Virus record (IMG/VR): IMGVR_UViG_3300020201_000007
Location: 1 to 33,912 of that record
Source: a virus
Length of the DNA stretch: 33,912 bases
Direction: 5' to 3' (one strand)
Shown here one piece after another: positions 1 to 8,057 of this stretch. Both the position numbers and the translations under genes were made by a program. Each line of letters starts with the position of its first letter. The first letter of the stretch is position 1. The notes beneath the pieces were generated by a model. It had not been told where the DNA came from, did not search any database, and saw nothing but the letters and a program-made list of their open reading frames with translations.

Positions 1-85
1 AAAGGGCTGCTGGATGCCTGAAATCAACGAATGGCATCAGCATGTTGTTAGAGTGTCTGATTTTTCCGATCTCGCACACCCGTGA
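1..85 (+). CDS. 3' end of the 110-residue gene, duplicated by the contig join
   Basis: This is the last 28 codons and stop (83-85) of the gene complete at 33538-33870. It is present twice only because the circular contig overlaps itself. It is not a separate or broken gene. Confidence 0.9.
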   Translation, partial: KGCWMPEINEWHQHVVRVSDFSDLAHP

Positions 86-127
86 GAATGAACCAGCGTT
101 CTACTTGCTGAAACAAAACGCCTCGCA
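1..127. repeat. Terminal redundancy, left copy
   Basis: These bases are identical to 33786-33912, so the contig closes into a circle with a unique length of 33785 bp. The length of exactly 127 is a common maximum assembler k-mer, and the join falls inside a coding sequence. Both facts favour an overlap left by circular assembly over a physical terminal repeat. Confidence 0.95.
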
Positions 128-143
128 TTAGTGGGGACAACGC

Positions 144-163
144 GCCGGGAACGGCAAAGGAAA
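144..163 (+). promoter_or_regulatory. Hairpin plus ribosome site, copy 1
   Basis: GCCG (144-147), loop GGAA (148-151) and CGGC (152-155) form a 4-bp stem with a GNRA-type tetraloop. The ribosome site AAAGGAAA (156-163) follows directly, and the ATG is at 169. The same arrangement precedes the genes at 719 and 33538. All three genes then begin ATGACAGTTA. The hairpin would sit at the edge of the ribosome site and could affect translation or mRNA stability. That role is inferred. Confidence 0.6.
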
Positions 164-168
164 TACAA

Positions 169-687
169 ATGACAGTTACTATTACCGACACAGGCTCTAC
201 TCTCACAATTCGAAACTCTTTCAACTCTAAATTTTTTTCTGGTGCCAAAACAGCGGGCGCGACGTTTACTCACGGCATCCAGTTCGATGCACTCTCATAC
301 AAAAAAGGCCGCCAACTTGCGCATAAATTCTTCGGCTGGGACGGCATAATTCTTGACACTGTAGCAATTAAGTTGACCGCTAAAAAAGATATCGTTGGCT
401 CACGCTCAGCTATCGAATTTTTTGGGCATGTTTTAGCTAGAGCGTATGACCGCGACGGTGGCGCGAAGATTCCGCCACACATTATGTTTCTGAACGGCGC
501 TAGACCGGGCAGTGGTGGCTCAAAAATTAACTGGTGCACAGAAATCGGAGAAGGCGCGGAAATTGTCATCAAAAACTTCCCACGCGAAACGTTCGAGGCA
601 GTGATGAAAAAAGGTCACGATAAGTACGAATTGGCATTGTATGACGCTGACATTGACAATGAAGAAATAGATTTGACAGAAGAATAA
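169..687 (+). CDS. Unknown 172-residue protein with acidic C-terminal tail
   Basis: I do not recognise the family. The start at 169 follows AAAGGAAA within the shared hairpin leader. The protein opens with MTVTITDTGS. It has no membrane segment or signal peptide. A mixed, rather hydrophobic body with a basic patch near residues 60-70 (KLTAKKD) ends in a strongly acidic tail, DADIDNEEIDLTEE. Such tails occur on phage single-stranded-DNA-binding proteins, but I see no firm OB-fold signature, so that is only a guess. It is the second gene of the rightward early cassette once the circle is closed. The gap of 83 bp to the gene upstream (86-168) holds only the leader. Confidence 0.8.
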   Translation: MTVTITDTGSTLTIRNSFNSKFFSGAKTAGATFTHGIQFDALSYKKGRQLAHKFFGWDGIILDTVAIKLTAKKDIVGSRSAIEFFGHVLARAYDRDGGAKIPPHIMFLNGARPGSGGSKINWCTEIGEGAEIVIKNFPRETFEAVMKKGHDKYELALYDADIDNEEIDLTEE

Positions 688-693
688 TTGAGT

Positions 694-713
694 GCCGGGA
701 ACGGCAAAAGGAA
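694..713 (+). promoter_or_regulatory. Hairpin plus ribosome site, copy 2
   Basis: GCCG (694-697), loop GGAA and CGGC (702-705) are followed by AAAAGGAA (706-713) and ATG at 719. The leader is nearly the same in sequence as that at 144-163, although the downstream genes are unrelated beyond their first residues. This implies that the leader itself was copied or kept. Confidence 0.6.
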
Positions 714-718
714 TCGAT

Positions 719-1000
719 ATGACAGTTATCACTTACGATATGATTTTTAATACTATCGCACATGACCCGCTCTCTATTTTCGGGAAAATGCAGGCTTGCG
801 AGTTTCTTAAATGCGTTATGAAGTCTCTTGAAGACAATCATCAGAACAACGATGGGGAATGGTCTGACTGGGCTGCGGCTTGCCATCTATATCTAGCGAA
901 TGACTCACCAGCGTCTGGAACAGAATGGGCTGATTTTCCAGAGTTACAATATCTACGTCTAATATTAGATTTGAACAGAGCGCTGGAGGCACAGCAATGA
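719..1000 (+). CDS. Unknown 93-residue acidic protein
   Basis: The family is not recognised. I chose the ATG at 719, not an in-frame GTG at 692, because the hairpin and AAAAGGAA ribosome site lie between them, and because the resulting start MTVITYD matches the other two genes with this leader. The protein is short, acidic and rich in Trp and Ala around residues 47-55 (EWSDWAAA), with no membrane segment. It is probably cytoplasmic. Its stop overlaps the next start by four bases (ATGA at 997-1000), so the two are likely translationally coupled. Confidence 0.75.
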   Translation: MTVITYDMIFNTIAHDPLSIFGKMQACEFLKCVMKSLEDNHQNNDGEWSDWAAACHLYLANDSPASGTEWADFPELQYLRLILDLNRALEAQQ

Positions 1001-1203
1001 GCTACAGAGTAGTTATCCTTTCGTTATCAGATTTTGAGCTGATACTTGAAACAGAAAGCGCTGTCGAAGCACACGCGAAATGCCTTCAGACTCAGGCTGA
1101 AATGGACGATCGCGGCCATGATGTAGTCGTCGAAGTGCGAAAAAAAGAGATTCTGAAAGACCGGTATGGAGGTGATTTCATATGTTGGCCCGCAATATCA
1201 TGA
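997..1203 (+). CDS. Unknown 68-residue protein
   Basis: A small protein of unknown function. Its start overlaps the previous stop by ATGA. It has a predicted beta-alpha-beta look: a hydrophobic N-terminus (SYRVVILSLSDFELIL), a helical middle, then HDVVVEVRKKEIL. No catalytic motif is visible. Its 3' end overlaps the next gene (starting at 1182) by 22 bases, which hides that gene's strong ribosome site inside this coding sequence. Confidence 0.7.
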   Translation: MSYRVVILSLSDFELILETESAVEAHAKCLQTQAEMDDRGHDVVVEVRKKEILKDRYGGDFICWPAIS

Positions 1204-1382
1204 CAACCAACCAACGGCTCTCTGAGTTAGCCACTGAACACAACATATCAGCCGAGAATCTAGCTACCCTGCTACTCGTGTCTAAACGCACAGCCGAGCG
1301 CTGGTTATCGTCCCAGAGACACTGCCCACCTGGGGTTGTAGCGCTGCTTGAGTTGCTACTCAAAGAAAGGACGTCGGCATGA
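1182..1382 (+). CDS. Mini helix-turn-helix regulator
   Basis: A 66-residue likely DNA-binding protein of the Cro/C1 or YdaS type. Residues 20-45 read as a helix-turn-helix: the helix NISAENLATLLLV, a turn, then the recognition helix SKRTAERWLSS. No ligand or cleavage domain is present, so it would act as a simple small repressor or activator. The start at 1182 is set by the strong site GGAGGTGA eight bases upstream; the alternative ATG at 1200 has none. Two further mini-HTH proteins (27966-28151, 30031-30261) have similar length and layout. The stop overlaps the next start (ATGA at 1379). The operator is unknown. Confidence 0.75.
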   Translation: MLARNIMTTNQRLSELATEHNISAENLATLLLVSKRTAERWLSSQRHCPPGVVALLELLLKERTSA

Positions 1383-1789
1383 CTGTCCTACTGCTACGAG
1401 TCATGACAGCCGGAAATGTCGAGATAGACAGAGCGGATGATTTGGAAGAGTTATGTGACCGACTCGAATTAGCATGCTTCGAAAAAGAGCTGTCCGACGC
1501 TCTCACTGAAGCGTCAATTAACGACGAGACCCTGCCTTCGGACATCGTATCGTGGTCTGCGATATACGAAGTTTCGATAGGCTACAAATCGCACCTAAGC
1601 CCAGTTAGACTGAGCCATGTCGAACTAGTACACGAGTATTGCAAAGGCACGACACAGTATGAAGTTATTAAAACAGTCGACGCTCTTATAAAGCTGCGCA
1701 ATACGTACACCGGATTAAATACGTATGCGGTGCGTGCACGGCTAGCGAGAGCCCTTGAAAACATGTTTGAAGGAGATGTGGAATTATGA
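1379..1789 (+). CDS. Unknown 136-residue protein
   Basis: Not recognised. It starts ATGACTGTCC after the ribosome site AAAGGACG. It is mostly helical and acidic (DDLEELCDRLELACFEKEL near residues 20-38) and ends with RARLARALENMFEGD. No membrane span or catalytic motif is evident. It is linked by four-base overlaps to the HTH gene upstream and the lipoprotein gene downstream, so all three probably share one transcript. Its function cannot be assigned from the sequence. Confidence 0.7.
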   Translation: MTVLLLRVMTAGNVEIDRADDLEELCDRLELACFEKELSDALTEASINDETLPSDIVSWSAIYEVSIGYKSHLSPVRLSHVELVHEYCKGTTQYEVIKTVDALIKLRNTYTGLNTYAVRARLARALENMFEGDVEL

Positions 1790-1953
1790 AAATTCTTTTG
1801 ACACTTTTGGCACTTTTGGTGGGCTGCGGGGTTGAAGTTGAGCCTGATTCGGCGGGCGAAGCAGATAAGGCATTGCATAAAATAGACTGTATGATTGTGG
1901 TTTCCCTATCTAACCTGAACCCGTGCCCAGGTATCACCGGCCCGATTGATTAA
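1786..1953 (+). CDS. Small phage lipoprotein
   Basis: A 55-residue protein with a classical lipoprotein signal peptide: MK, a hydrophobic stretch (ILLTLLALLV) and the lipobox LVGC with Cys14 as lipid-attachment site. The mature part is only about 42 residues, begins with acidic residues (EVEPD) and has two further cysteines (36 and 48) that could form a disulfide in the periplasm. ATG at 1786 overlaps the previous stop; GAAGGAG lies upstream. Two roles fit: a surface lipoprotein that blocks superinfection, or an outer-membrane spanin subunit of the Rz1 kind. It is not proline-rich or nested in a larger gene as Rz1 usually is. It ends one base before the opposing gene's stop at 1955. Confidence 0.75.
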   Translation: MKILLTLLALLVGCGVEVEPDSAGEADKALHKIDCMIVVSLSNLNPCPGITGPID

Positions 1954-1954
1954 A

Positions 1955-4042
1955 CTAATTCTTTTTGTCTGTGAACCCAAAGATTTGACCGAACACGTCC
2001 GACTGTTGGTCAAGAGTGCTTTTAGGATTGGCTTCGAGCCACATTTGCGCTTTTAACATTTTCTGTTTCTGCGCTGGATCTAATTTAGACCAGCTTTTCC
2101 CAAAAATTGGTTCAGAATATGTTTTAACGAATTGGTCAGCGCTATTCAAAAACCCTGCTGGATTGTTAATTGCGGCCTCAGATACGCCCTCACCGCTGAG
2201 TTGCTGCGCAAGTCTGTTGATTGCCGGGCTTGAAGGCCCGCCGGCTTTCTCAAGAGCGAATAGCGTTCGCTTATCCTGCGCGCGTTTCTGGAACCCGTCT
2301 AACTGCGCGAACATAGCTTCAAGCTTATTTTTCGTGTCAGGATTAAAATTCGGATTCTGCATATATTCTCTGGCGGCTTCAACGCTTTTTCGAAGCCTAC
2401 CCGCGTTGTCATTGTCTCCGAAAATCTTAGCAACTTTTCCTTCGTCAATGTTTATACGTTTGTCCTTGCCGCGCATTTCAGTTAGTCCGAAAAGATTCTG
2501 CTCGACGCGTTTACCCTTGGAAAAGAGATCGTCTGCCTGTACTTTTGACTGCGACCGTTTCAGCACGCTATCAATGCGGTCTTCGAGTTGCGCAAGCAGC
2601 CGTTGTGGTGTGCTCATCTTATTATCTTTAAAAAAGTTTCCGGAATCTTGCAGCAGCTTTCGAGCGCTTTGCAATCTGTAAAACTTTTGCCCCGGACTTG
2701 CGGAATCAAAGGGCAGTCTGTCGAGGGTATTATCAAGCGACTCAATGCCGGGAATGTTTGCCGAGCCGTTGTCAATAATCTCTAGCGCTTTTTTAACTTC
2801 CATCTGCTGCGCTTTCGGGATGATAGAGAATTCACTTTCTCTAACTAAACTGTTACCAAAATCTTTGATTGACTGATAATCAGCGCCGGTCATGTTGCTC
2901 TCGGCGGCCGCTCGACTTTGTAAAGACTGATAGCCTTGATTTCGAGCGGTCTGAAATTCTCGCTGCAAGTCGCTCATCAGTGGGGTTAAATCTTTAGCAA
3001 CTTCTTTATTATTAAAGTCACGCGCCGAGCTACGTGCTTCAGTTCCCATCTTAAGCGCAGCTTTGTAATTATCTTGGCTTGTAAACCCCGGCTGAACTGT
3101 CGCGGCTTTGGTTGATAGATAGTCGTTAATTCGATTATCACCACCGTCAAGCGCTGACATGCCGAGTATATTTTCGTCCGCGATATCGGCTAGATTTTTA
3201 CCTTTTAAATCTTTCAACTCCGCTGCATTCGCGGCCCTCTGCTTAATCGCGTTGAGCGCTCCTTTGACGCCCGATGTCATTTTCGGGATGCCGTCAATAA
3301 CAGGCAAACCGAACCCTAACGGGTCGACCTTTCTGGATGCTTCCTTGGCTCCGCTCATTGCCGTTTGGATTGTCTGTTTCGCCCGTCCGCCGATGCCGGG
3401 TATGGCCTTGATACCTTGAATTCCGGCGGGTATCGCTGCACCGAAAACACCGCCCAACGCAGCACCCTGTGCCGTGTCGAGTGCCTGCCCACCGATTGTC
3501 TCAGACTCGCTTGATCCTAAGCCTCCGGCGGCACCGAAACCAGCACCGATTGCTCCCATTTTTCGGATGCTACCGATAGCCTGTGCGCCGGGTATTATTG
3601 CAGTCGCCAAACCACCGGCAACGTTCCCGCCGAGGTATGACATTGGATTCTGAGCATCAGCGGCCCTGTCGAAATCTCGGCTTTCGTTTCTCGCCTGATC
3701 ATAAGTCTTATCACCCAAAAGAGATTGCGCAGCGCCCGTGATTTCGTCCGCAAAACCGAGTGTACCGCCTTGCGCAATACCGCGCCGAAGGCTTTGGCCT
3801 TTCGTCATTTCAGGCTGCGCATTTTTAGCTTTGAACACGTCAACGGTGTCGTATCCTTTTGCCTGCGCTTTACCGAATTCTTGAGCGTCGATTGTGAACG
3901 TGTCCGTTCCGTTTTTAGTAACGTCAAAGAATTGTTTATAGCCTTTTGCCTGCGCTTTATTGAGCGCAATATTCTGGCCGGTTTTCACGTCATATTCATC
4001 TTCTACGTCGAAAAACTCTTGCCCATCTTTTGATAGAATCAT
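1955..4042 (-). CDS. Putative internal virion (ejection) protein, 695 residues
   Basis: The last gene of the leftward morphogenesis block. Residues 29-35 and 58-64 repeat KAQAKGY within a degenerate N-terminal duplication. Residues 150-220 are rich in Gly and Ala with hydrophobic stretches such as IGAGFGAAGGLG and GAALGGVFGAAIPAG that could insert in membranes, and the remainder is helical and charged. Position downstream of the portal together with three other large low-complexity proteins matches podovirus ejection proteins, which leave the capsid with the DNA and line its route through the cell envelope. No transglycosylase motif is visible. The start overlaps the upstream stop by four bases (4039-4042). 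Confidence 0.6.
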   Translation of the reverse strand: MILSKDGQEFFDVEDEYDVKTGQNIALNKAQAKGYKQFFDVTKNGTDTFTIDAQEFGKAQAKGYDTVDVFKAKNAQPEMTKGQSLRRGIAQGGTLGFADEITGAAQSLLGDKTYDQARNESRDFDRAADAQNPMSYLGGNVAGGLATAIIPGAQAIGSIRKMGAIGAGFGAAGGLGSSESETIGGQALDTAQGAALGGVFGAAIPAGIQGIKAIPGIGGRAKQTIQTAMSGAKEASRKVDPLGFGLPVIDGIPKMTSGVKGALNAIKQRAANAAELKDLKGKNLADIADENILGMSALDGGDNRINDYLSTKAATVQPGFTSQDNYKAALKMGTEARSSARDFNNKEVAKDLTPLMSDLQREFQTARNQGYQSLQSRAAAESNMTGADYQSIKDFGNSLVRESEFSIIPKAQQMEVKKALEIIDNGSANIPGIESLDNTLDRLPFDSASPGQKFYRLQSARKLLQDSGNFFKDNKMSTPQRLLAQLEDRIDSVLKRSQSKVQADDLFSKGKRVEQNLFGLTEMRGKDKRINIDEGKVAKIFGDNDNAGRLRKSVEAAREYMQNPNFNPDTKNKLEAMFAQLDGFQKRAQDKRTLFALEKAGGPSSPAINRLAQQLSGEGVSEAAINNPAGFLNSADQFVKTYSEPIFGKSWSKLDPAQKQKMLKAQMWLEANPKSTLDQQSDVFGQIFGFTDKKN

Positions 4043-5247
4043 GGCAAATCCTCAACTCTCATTTGTTTTCGAGCGCCCGGTGTCACGCTCTGCTGTTGGC
4101 CTTGCATCTGAATGACTTCAGGCTTTGGAGCGCCGCCCTTCAGTCTGAGGCCTAAATTCATCCGATATGAATCATTAGTATCTTTTTGGAATTGTAGCAT
4201 TTTGTGTAATACTGGATCTTGTCCCTGCAACGCAGCAAGTGGCGAATTGTATTCGAGTGGATCGCTCGGAATAATCGCGTTGAGAATCGCTTCATCAGAC
4301 TGACTGAGCACACCGAGCGCTGCGATGTTCTTGTAAGCGAGTAATAACTCTTTCGATAACTGTCTCGCACGCCCGACGTCCTCACGATCGATTATCGTGC
4401 CGCCGTTGTGTTTCTGTCGAAGTGCGATCATCTCAGCAAGCTTCGAGTCAAATGACGCCTTCATCACAGTAGCGCTTTTTAGATCTTTGGCATCCTGTGC
4501 GGTTATTGCATAACCAAGGCTCCCGACTTTTAACTCTTCGTTCTTGATTTCGCGCTTGTCCTGGATCTCATTACCCCTCTGTGCGTTGCGATCAGCACGG
4601 GACAAAGCATTTTCAGTGCGGATGTCTTTACGGGTCTCAGCTTGCATTCTCGCCGCTTCGAGTCGAGCTTTATTGTTTTCTTCAATCGAAAACTTTTTCT
4701 CGGCTAGCGGCAAAAGCATTTTAAGTTGATCGGCTGATACAGTCTCATTGAGCTGAAGATTCGGGTAGGTGTTGCGCGCAAACTCGCGCAGATATTTACT
4801 CTCATCTGAACCGGGGTCATTGAGTGCGTCCGACTTGCTAAATTCAAGTGCAGCGCTTTGGCTAGCCATAGGTCGAGCGACTGTATTCTGATATTCTTCA
4901 TCAGTGGCTGCATCCTCATTTTTAACGCCCTGGGCAAAGGCCCGCTGTTTGGACTCGTACTGGTTCGCGTCGGCCGCGTTCATCGCTTCAGCAGTCTTTC
5001 CAAAATTAGATATCTGCCCGCCGTCTCCGCCCGATGAACCGAATTTATTTGCTGCGCTTTGGAGCCCAGCTTGCAGCGCCCGAAAGCTTTCTGCTGAAGC
5101 CATCGCGTCAATCGCTTCGGGACTTTGGTATGCTGAATTCTGCTGGTCAATTGCCTGCTGTTTTCGCGCTTTGTAGCGTGCTTGCATGTCGGGATCGAGC
5201 TGCGAAGAAAGACTATCGTTAACCGCGTCACTGCTAAATTTATACAT
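4039..5247 (-). CDS. Putative internal virion protein, 402 residues
   Basis: A largely helical, Q/A/E/K-rich protein without membrane span. The middle (about residues 185-240) is a long charged coiled-coil candidate. The C-terminal third is more ordered, with AYKNIAALGVLSQSDEAIL and IIPSDPLEYNSPLAALQG. I have the impression of similar stretches in other podovirus virion proteins, but cannot name a family. It is sandwiched between two other putative ejection proteins with overlaps of one and four bases, so co-translation is likely. The role in the virion interior is inferred from position and composition. Confidence 0.6.
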   Translation of the reverse strand: MYKFSSDAVNDSLSSQLDPDMQARYKARKQQAIDQQNSAYQSPEAIDAMASAESFRALQAGLQSAANKFGSSGGDGGQISNFGKTAEAMNAADANQYESKQRAFAQGVKNEDAATDEEYQNTVARPMASQSAALEFSKSDALNDPGSDESKYLREFARNTYPNLQLNETVSADQLKMLLPLAEKKFSIEENNKARLEAARMQAETRKDIRTENALSRADRNAQRGNEIQDKREIKNEELKVGSLGYAITAQDAKDLKSATVMKASFDSKLAEMIALRQKHNGGTIIDREDVGRARQLSKELLLAYKNIAALGVLSQSDEAILNAIIPSDPLEYNSPLAALQGQDPVLHKMLQFQKDTNDSYRMNLGLRLKGGAPKPEVIQMQGQQQSVTPGARKQMRVEDLP

Positions 5248-6356
5248 TAGGATTGCCTCCCATATTGCCTATTGAGCGGGCTATTACTTCCGATGGCTTG
5301 ACGGTTTTCATACCGCATCATGTTCGCGTCCCGATCCTTTTGGCGTTCGTCCGCTTCGAATCCACGGTCTTCTTTTCGACGCCTTTCTTGCTGATCGTAG
5401 GCGAGAATACTTTGACCAGCGTCACCAGCGCCCGCGATTGCGGAATTAGTGTCACGAGTACTGTTCTGAATGTCCTGCCTAGCGGTGTTCGCTACCCCAG
5501 AAAATTGGCCGACTTTCGCCATTTCGTTATCGAAAGCAGATTGCTGATTTCGATCGTCTCTTGTCTGATTGAATCGATTAAAGTCGTTCGTCGCGCCGGT
5601 GTTGCGGTTCGCAATATCTTGCTCGTTTCCAACATTAAATCTCTGTGCATCATTATCTAATCCTGCGACCATTTCGCCATATTGCTGCTGCCTCTGAGAC
5701 GTGCGTTGGTTGAATCCGTTCCAAACATCATTGTTCCTAGACTCGATATCGATAGCTTCACCGCGAACCCTGCTACCGATGTCAGCACTGTCTCTTAGAG
5801 CTTGAAGGCGCGTTTGCACGGCTCGCATCCGTCCCTGTCTGCTGCTCTGAGCTTGCATATCGTTAGCGTTCTGCGCGTTGCTCATCTGTGCGAGTAATTC
5901 AAGGCCGCTTCCTCCGGCGCCACGGTTTTGGAAACTCTCCGTGATTGCGCCTTGACGGCCGCGATTAGCAATATTCGTCGCGTTGGTTGCTTCCTGCTGC
6001 AGCAGATTGCTTTCTTCGTCTGTCCCGGTATTCGCAAGATTTTTGAGACGATTCAGCGCATTCATTGTGGCGTCACGCCCAGCGATTGCGCCTTCAGACT
6101 TGGCTTGAATAACCTGTGGCGCTTGCTCCGCTACGAAAGCCGCTGCTTTTGGAACGTATTTCGAAACGACTTTAAATTGCTCTGGCGTGATCTGGCGTGG
6201 GTCAAAATTAGGTGACTGAACGTTCTCAAGCATCCGCTTAATCTGTTGCCGCTCCGAAGCCGAAGCCTTCCGGCCTTGCTCCGAATTATACCACTGAACT
6301 ATTGCTGTCGTTGCTGCGATACCACCAGCAACGGCCATCATCGTCATAGGCTCCAT
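5247..6356 (-). CDS. Putative internal virion protein, 369 residues
   Basis: It starts MEPMTMMAVAGGIAATTAIV, a hydrophobic segment of about 15-18 residues able to insert in a membrane. The rest is extremely rich in Gln, Asn, Arg and Asp with helical repeats (for example NNDVWNGFNQRTSQRQQQYG). Such composition is typical of podovirus core or ejection proteins. AAGGGAG belongs to the gene upstream of it; this gene's own start lies 12 bases after the stop at 6369. The stop shares one base with the start of the gene at 5247. Confidence 0.6.
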   Translation of the reverse strand: MEPMTMMAVAGGIAATTAIVQWYNSEQGRKASASERQQIKRMLENVQSPNFDPRQITPEQFKVVSKYVPKAAAFVAEQAPQVIQAKSEGAIAGRDATMNALNRLKNLANTGTDEESNLLQQEATNATNIANRGRQGAITESFQNRGAGGSGLELLAQMSNAQNANDMQAQSSRQGRMRAVQTRLQALRDSADIGSRVRGEAIDIESRNNDVWNGFNQRTSQRQQQYGEMVAGLDNDAQRFNVGNEQDIANRNTGATNDFNRFNQTRDDRNQQSAFDNEMAKVGQFSGVANTARQDIQNSTRDTNSAIAGAGDAGQSILAYDQQERRRKEDRGFEADERQKDRDANMMRYENRQAIGSNSPLNRQYGRQS

Positions 6357-6368
6357 TTTTTTTCTCCC

Positions 6369-8057
6369 TTAAATCCATTTCTTTTTCTTGGCAAAATCGA
6401 TTACTTTTCCAACCGGTGAACCTTCAGCGGCTTTTACAATTTCGTCGACGATGGAAGGAGCGGACGGAACGGGACTCGGCCCCACTGCACCATCGTTTCC
6501 TCGTGCTACGTCACTGACTGAAGGTCTGTTGGGAACGACGGTGCTAGGCAGTCTGTCGAAGCCGACTTGCTTGACAGTGTTAATAAAGTGCTTTGGCTTG
6601 TCTTTAAATCCAGACTTTTCAACCATCTGTTTGATGAATTCGCCCATACTGCGCGGTGCTTTTTCCATCTTCTTTCGAGGTTGCCCGCCGACTGCGCCTT
6701 CGTTTCCTTTCGCAACGTCACCCACAGTTATACCGTTCGAGCTTTTCGCTGCGTTCGCTATGTTCTGAGCTGTCGCGGCATCTCTTTCGCTTTGAATGAC
6801 TCGATCGCGATCGCCGGTTTTGGTCGCTAAATTCTCGAACTGCTCTCGCGCTCTTTCGTCAAGTGCTGCTCTGTAGCCTGCCTCATCAAAGCCTGAATCA
6901 TTCTGCTTGACGTCCGAGCGGCCGAGTCTGTCACCGCGCCCAAGCAAGCTCATGAGCTGCGCGAACTGGTCTTGGTCAGACTGATTAGTTACAGAGTCTA
7001 GGCTTAAATTATTTTCACCTTGGGAAACAAATTTATTAACGTCCGGCATATTTTGCGCAAAAACTGAACCGCTCGACGCGTCAACAGCGCCCGCTAGCTC
7101 AGGATACTTTGCTTTAATCGCGTCGAAACGGGCTTGCATTTCACCGCGAATCTTAGAGCCTTTGGAGAGTTGTTCGCCCCCTTGCAGACTAAGACTTGCT
7201 GCACGCTGCGCCCGCGAATCTTCGAGCCTGCGGCCGAGGTCACCCTTGATTCTTTCGCCCGCTGACTCAACGCGATTTCGAACATCAGTCTGCTCGGCTT
7301 GAAAGTTTTTACCGAACTGGTCTTGTGTGTTTTTAGCGGCCGCCACGGCGTCACGTTTAGACTGGTCATAAGCGCCGAACTGGCCGATGAGGTCGGCTTT
7401 CTGAGCCTTGAAACCTGCGTTGTCGTTCAGCAGCAGAGCGTCAAGAGTCGCTGCGCTGTCGTTATAATCGGTCGCATCACCGCGTGCTTTTCGTAGTGTG
7501 TTCTGAAGTCCGTCAACGGACGAAAGGTTTTTGACATACGACTCCTTATCAGCGTCGGATTCGTTGCTGTACGCGAAATCTTGAGGTGCTTGATACGGTC
7601 GGTTGAGAAGGCCGCTAATTTTGTCGAATGAACCAGAATCGCCCATCTGCGCAGCGTTAATATCTTGGTCAGCGATAGAAGAGTTATACACATTTTGTAC
7701 ACGGTACTTATTAGCGGTGTCTTGCAAAGTTTTCTGAGAATCAGCTATTCGATCGGCCCCAAAAGATTTCGCATCGGCTGCCTGAGCGCCACGGTTAGCG
7801 TCAAGGATATTCTGCGCAGCAGCGCCACGGCCCTGGCCAGTTACTTTAGTGTAGTCAGTCGCACTCTGGCCCTGCTCTGCTTTATTGCCACCGGCTCCGA
7901 TTGATTGCGAAGGTGCTGATATTTGCAAACTACCACCCTGGCCCTGGCCCTGGCTAACTTGCTCTTGCTGCGAGTTTGAAGGCGATAGGAGCGAGTCGCT
8001 TTTTCTCGGCTGATTCTGCTGATTCAAAAGTGTATTTAACTGCGAAAAGTAAGCCAT
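6369..8057 (-). CDS. Putative internal virion protein with C-terminal repeat, 562 residues
   Basis: Low-complexity Q/S/G-rich N-terminus (SQGQGQGGSLQ near residue 35), a long helical D/A/Q-rich centre, and a C-terminal region holding two copies of a 14-residue motif of the form (T/S)V-x-DVA-x-GN-x-GAVG at about residues 444-457 and 513-526. The repeats are separated by a basic linker. It has no membrane span. It directly follows the portal gene, whose stop shares a base with this start at 8057. A structural or ejection role is inferred from position; the repeat may be a binding motif for another virion part. Confidence 0.6.
   Translation of the reverse strand: MAYFSQLNTLLNQQNQPRKSDSLLSPSNSQQEQVSQGQGQGGSLQISAPSQSIGAGGNKAEQGQSATDYTKVTGQGRGAAAQNILDANRGAQAADAKSFGADRIADSQKTLQDTANKYRVQNVYNSSIADQDINAAQMGDSGSFDKISGLLNRPYQAPQDFAYSNESDADKESYVKNLSSVDGLQNTLRKARGDATDYNDSAATLDALLLNDNAGFKAQKADLIGQFGAYDQSKRDAVAAAKNTQDQFGKNFQAEQTDVRNRVESAGERIKGDLGRRLEDSRAQRAASLSLQGGEQLSKGSKIRGEMQARFDAIKAKYPELAGAVDASSGSVFAQNMPDVNKFVSQGENNLSLDSVTNQSDQDQFAQLMSLLGRGDRLGRSDVKQNDSGFDEAGYRAALDERAREQFENLATKTGDRDRVIQSERDAATAQNIANAAKSSNGITVGDVAKGNEGAVGGQPRKKMEKAPRSMGEFIKQMVEKSGFKDKPKHFINTVKQVGFDRLPSTVVPNRPSVSDVARGNDGAVGPSPVPSAPSIVDEIVKAAEGSPVGKVIDFAKKKKWI

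Noticed and set aside
1-127. True direct terminal repeat of the packaged genome
   Set aside because: The repeat length equals a common assembler k-mer and the cut lies inside a gene. Assemblies normally collapse real terminal repeats. Read-end mapping would be needed to claim a packaged repeat.
2016-2681. Long plus-strand frame of 221 codons opposite the 695-residue gene
   Set aside because: It lies wholly antisense to a gene with good overlaps and typical virion-protein composition; its own translation is rich in Ser, Cys and Leu, as expected for a shadow frame.
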